In this document: piece by piece, positions 63,300 through 64,000 of the stretch
Numbering within the stretch: the stretch's first letter is position 1
Layout of the letters: every line of letters starts with the position of its first letter
Assembly (NCBI GenBank): GCA_039090855.1
Contig: CM077013.1
Coordinates: forward strand, 143,551,240-143,615,239
Reading direction: 5' to 3'
DNA from: Macrothele yani
Lineage: Eukaryota > Arthropoda > Arachnida > Araneae > Macrothelidae
DNA: 64,000 nt
The notes under the pieces: generated by a model
What the model was told of the DNA's origin: nothing
The model's database searches: none
The model's input: only the letters and a program-made list of their open reading frames with translations
Program-made: the position numbers and the translations under genes

Positions 63300-64000
63300 T
63301 CGGATATTTGAGGATACAGCACCAATAAAAATTGGAAAGAGAGTGAGACAAGGTGACACCATATCTCCCAAATTCTTTATTATCACGTTGCAGAATGTCT
63401 TTCAATCACTGAACTGGGAAATCAAACGAATAAAGATTAACGGAGATTATTTATCTCACCTTCGTTTTGCTGATGCCTCGGTTATTTTTGCAACTACCAT
63501 TTCAGAGCTGCAGAGCATGATTCAGAAACTAGCTGTCAAATGTAAAGAAGTAGGAATAAAAATGAACTTTCAGAAAAAAGTTGATGTACAGTGCTTTCAC
63601 AAGAAATAAATACTTATTGATTGATGGAGGGGACCGACAACAGATATCAAGCAAGAGTCACATTCATGAAGAAATTAATCAGCGTATAAAACCTGGTTGG
63701 ACAGCTTTTGAAAAAAAACTAGTACAATTTTCAAGAGCAATACGCTGCTATGTCTTTAAAGAAAAGTGTTTAATCAATGCGCCCGTCTAGTTCTTACCTG
63801 CGGAGAAGAGATATGGATCTTAACTAAAAAACACATGTAAAGCTGTTGATAACTGAAAGAAGGATGGACAGATGAATGCTTGGTGTAACCAGGAAAGATA
63901 AGAAGTAGAACTCGTGCATAAGGCAAATGAAAACAGTGGAAGACATCATGATCAGAGTAAAATTCCTGAAATCGCAACGGGTGGACATACATACATATAT
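63300..64000 (+). pseudogene. RTE-type LINE reverse transcriptase, running off the window
   Basis: 'MRQGDTISPKFFIITLQNVFQSLNWE' at 63343 is RT motif B. It is followed by 'HLRFADASVIFATTISELQ', where the catalytic FADD has become FADA, then 'KEVGIKMNFQKK'. After frameshifts, 'EINQRIKPGWTAFEKKL' (63665-63720) is the thumb. Near 63950 'IMIRVKFLK' and 'VDI' match the last ~70 residues seen complete in the 42995-43274 copy. The element is inactive and its 3' end lies beyond 64000. Confidence 0.85.

Noticed and set aside
1..64000. LTR retrotransposon or endogenous virus
   Set aside because: I saw no paired LTRs, aspartic protease, retroviral integrase or envelope motifs. All RT sequences are of LINE or Penelope type.

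Overview
This window is eukaryotic nuclear DNA, almost certainly from an arthropod. It is AT-rich, has no operons, and is built almost entirely of transposable elements of animal type: Tc1 and mariner transposons, Mutator-like elements (MULEs), Penelope-like elements (PLEs), and LINEs resembling the Jockey, RTE and Tx1 groups, plus tRNA-derived SINEs and large satellite arrays. The Jockey-type LINE together with many degenerate Tc1/mariner copies points to an arthropod. I cannot resolve the order; a chelicerate or crustacean seems as likely as an insect. I found no convincing single-copy host gene, and nearly every coding region is broken by frameshifts or stops. The clearest exception is a 488-codon PLE reading frame.

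Layout. 0-9 kb: unassigned DNA, a LINE 3' end, a truncated Tc1 at 3.7-4.8 kb, and Tc1-A at 6.2-7.8 kb carrying a SINE with an 11-bp target duplication. 9.0-21.4 kb: a Russian doll. Tc1-C contains Tc1-B, which contains a ~7.2-kb Tx1-like LINE; the 3' tip of Tc1-C then runs into about 43 tandem copies of a 64-bp unit made from that tip. 21.4-22.6 kb: Tc1-D, complete with TA flanks. 24.4-35.0 kb: a mariner-type element whose transposase C-terminus was split by MULE-1, a 9.3-kb foldback element with ~2-kb inverted arms of tandem repeats, a FLYWCH-type finger and a MULE transposase. 36.0-37.2 kb: a 33-bp satellite. 37.4-41.5 kb: mariner-A, then a 56-bp array built from its 5' end, split by a PLE with 167-bp inverted termini. 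41.6-44.4 kb: MULE-2 containing Tc1-E containing an RTE fragment. 44.5-48.2 kb: a 37-bp satellite and several tRNA-like sequences. 48.4-51 kb: LINE and PLE fragments. 52.9-55.6 kb: Tc1-F beside mariner-B. 56.1-62.6 kb: a Jockey-type LINE with in-frame repeats, a SINE insertion, a poly(C)-tailed insert and repeated histone-like stem-loops. 63.3-64 kb: an RTE LINE running off the window.

Three themes recur. First, nested insertions with readable target duplications give a relative age order. Second, transposon ends have been tandemly amplified into satellites at least twice (Tc1-C 3' tip, mariner-A 5' tip), and both MULEs carry tandem repeats in their inverted ends. Third, RNA-level structures appear in retroelements: hammerhead-like motifs in both PLEs and matches to the histone 3' stem-loop consensus in the Jockey-type LINE 3' region. 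All coordinates and alignments here were read by eye.
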